A DNA stretch of 54,709 bases from assembly GCA_947630015.1 (NCBI GenBank), contig CANRFY010000002.1, positions 1 to 54,709 on the forward strand, read 5' to 3'. Made by a program: the position numbers and the translations under genes. Source of the DNA: an uncultured Clostridia bacterium (GTDB lineage: Bacteria; Bacillota; Clostridia; Oscillospirales; CAG-272). Shown one piece after another: positions 54,478 through 54,709 of the stretch; position 1 is the stretch's first letter, and every line of letters begins with the position of its first letter. The notes below the pieces were generated by a model. That model was not told the DNA's origin. It worked only from the letters and a program-made list of their open reading frames with translations, and made no database searches.

Positions 54478-54709
54478 TCAATAGCGTCTGCCGCCGTTAT
54501 TGCCGCCGCCGTTATTGCGCGTTTTGCGCAATATGTTCATCAGATCGTCGAAATCGTCGTCAGACAGCACGTCGTCGCCGCCGGAGCTGACGAAATCCTT
54601 CTCCTTCTCGACCGGCTGCTGCTGAGATGCACTGCGCTGCGACGCGTAAATGTCGTCGCCGACGAACGGCTCCTCCTCCTTGACGGGTTCGGGCTTGCGC
54701 TCCTGTACG
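54478..54709 (-). CDS. C-terminal end of an acidic protein, possibly FtsZ
   Basis: Only the last 76 residues lie in the window; the gene continues past the right edge. The piece is a Glu/Pro/Gln-rich linker (ERKPEPVKEEEPFVGDDIYA, SQRSASQQQPVEKEK). It is followed by DDFDDLMNILRKTRNN and a Gly/Asn/Arg tail (GGGNNGGRRY). A disordered linker ending in an acidic-hydrophobic-Leu-Arg peptide and a basic tail is how FtsZ ends (consensus D-I-P-x-F-L-R). However, the proline is missing, so the identity is tentative. Confidence 0.5.
   Translation of the reverse strand, partial: VQERKPEPVKEEEPFVGDDIYASQRSASQQQPVEKEKDFVSSGGDDVLSDDDFDDLMNILRKTRNNGGGNNGGRRY

Overview
The window looks like a chromosome segment from a spore-forming, probably anaerobic member of the Clostridia (Bacillota), most likely an uncultured gut or rumen lineage. 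The signs are GC-rich genes with AGGAGG-type ribosome sites, many near-consensus sigma-A promoters (TTGACA, 17 bp, TATAAT), a YpeB-like and a SleB-like germination protein, a 2-hydroxyacyl-CoA dehydratase activase, a biotin-type decarboxylase beta subunit and arabinose/sugar scavenging genes. No rRNA, tRNA, CRISPR array or transposase was seen.

Layout: (1) 0.5-4.7 kb, two cytosolic GH51 arabinofuranosidases in one operon. (2) 5.0-7.4 kb, a manganese (yybP-ykoY) riboswitch with a built-in terminator in front of OadB, a 53-residue OadG-like protein and ProC. (3) 8.3-12.5 kb, a phosphoribosyltransferase, then an overlapping ECF sigma / zinc-finger anti-sigma / FakA / DegV set. (4) 12.9-26.1 kb, a seven-gene carbohydrate ABC operon: a giant binding protein, two permease pairs, an NHL-YIP1 membrane protein and a DUF5696 protein, without an ATPase gene. 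(5) 26.8-31.5 kb, a 1416-residue activase/dehydratase-type fusion with its MarR regulator. (6) 33.3-40.0 kb, MtaB, a YpeB-like protein, MetG, TatD and a SleB-like hydrolase with six Cys-rich repeats. (7) 41.2-44.2 kb, a cobalamin riboswitch driving a small HNH-repeat protein and two secreted DUF4430-type proteins, one with the architecture of animal intrinsic factor. (8) 44.2-46.5 kb, a pyridoxal/pyridoxamine kinase and a stand-alone holin-amidase cassette. (9) 46.8-50.4 kb, an M19 dipeptidase, a lipid kinase and a YifB/ComM ATPase. (10) 50.5-53.6 kb, a decaying prophage tail segment with a holin-amidase deletion scar, then an S24 repressor with divergent promoters and an AT-rich membrane-protein gene. 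(11) The right edge carries the end of an acidic protein, possibly FtsZ.

The larger gaps (7.4-8.2, 12.5-12.9, 31.7-33.2, 40.1-41.2 and 53.6-54.4 kb) are filled by one mosaic family of repeats: long near-perfect palindromes, tandem 34-nt and about 120-nt units, and a roughly 0.45-0.6 kb module present four times that keeps a recognisable reading frame.

How the genes fit together: the sugar ABC operon and GH51 enzymes suggest import and intracellular trimming of arabinose-containing oligosaccharides, although a link between the two loci is inference. The cobalamin operon suggests surface capture of corrinoids. The Mn riboswitch suggests metal-controlled expression of a membrane decarboxylase subunit or of a transporter derived from one.
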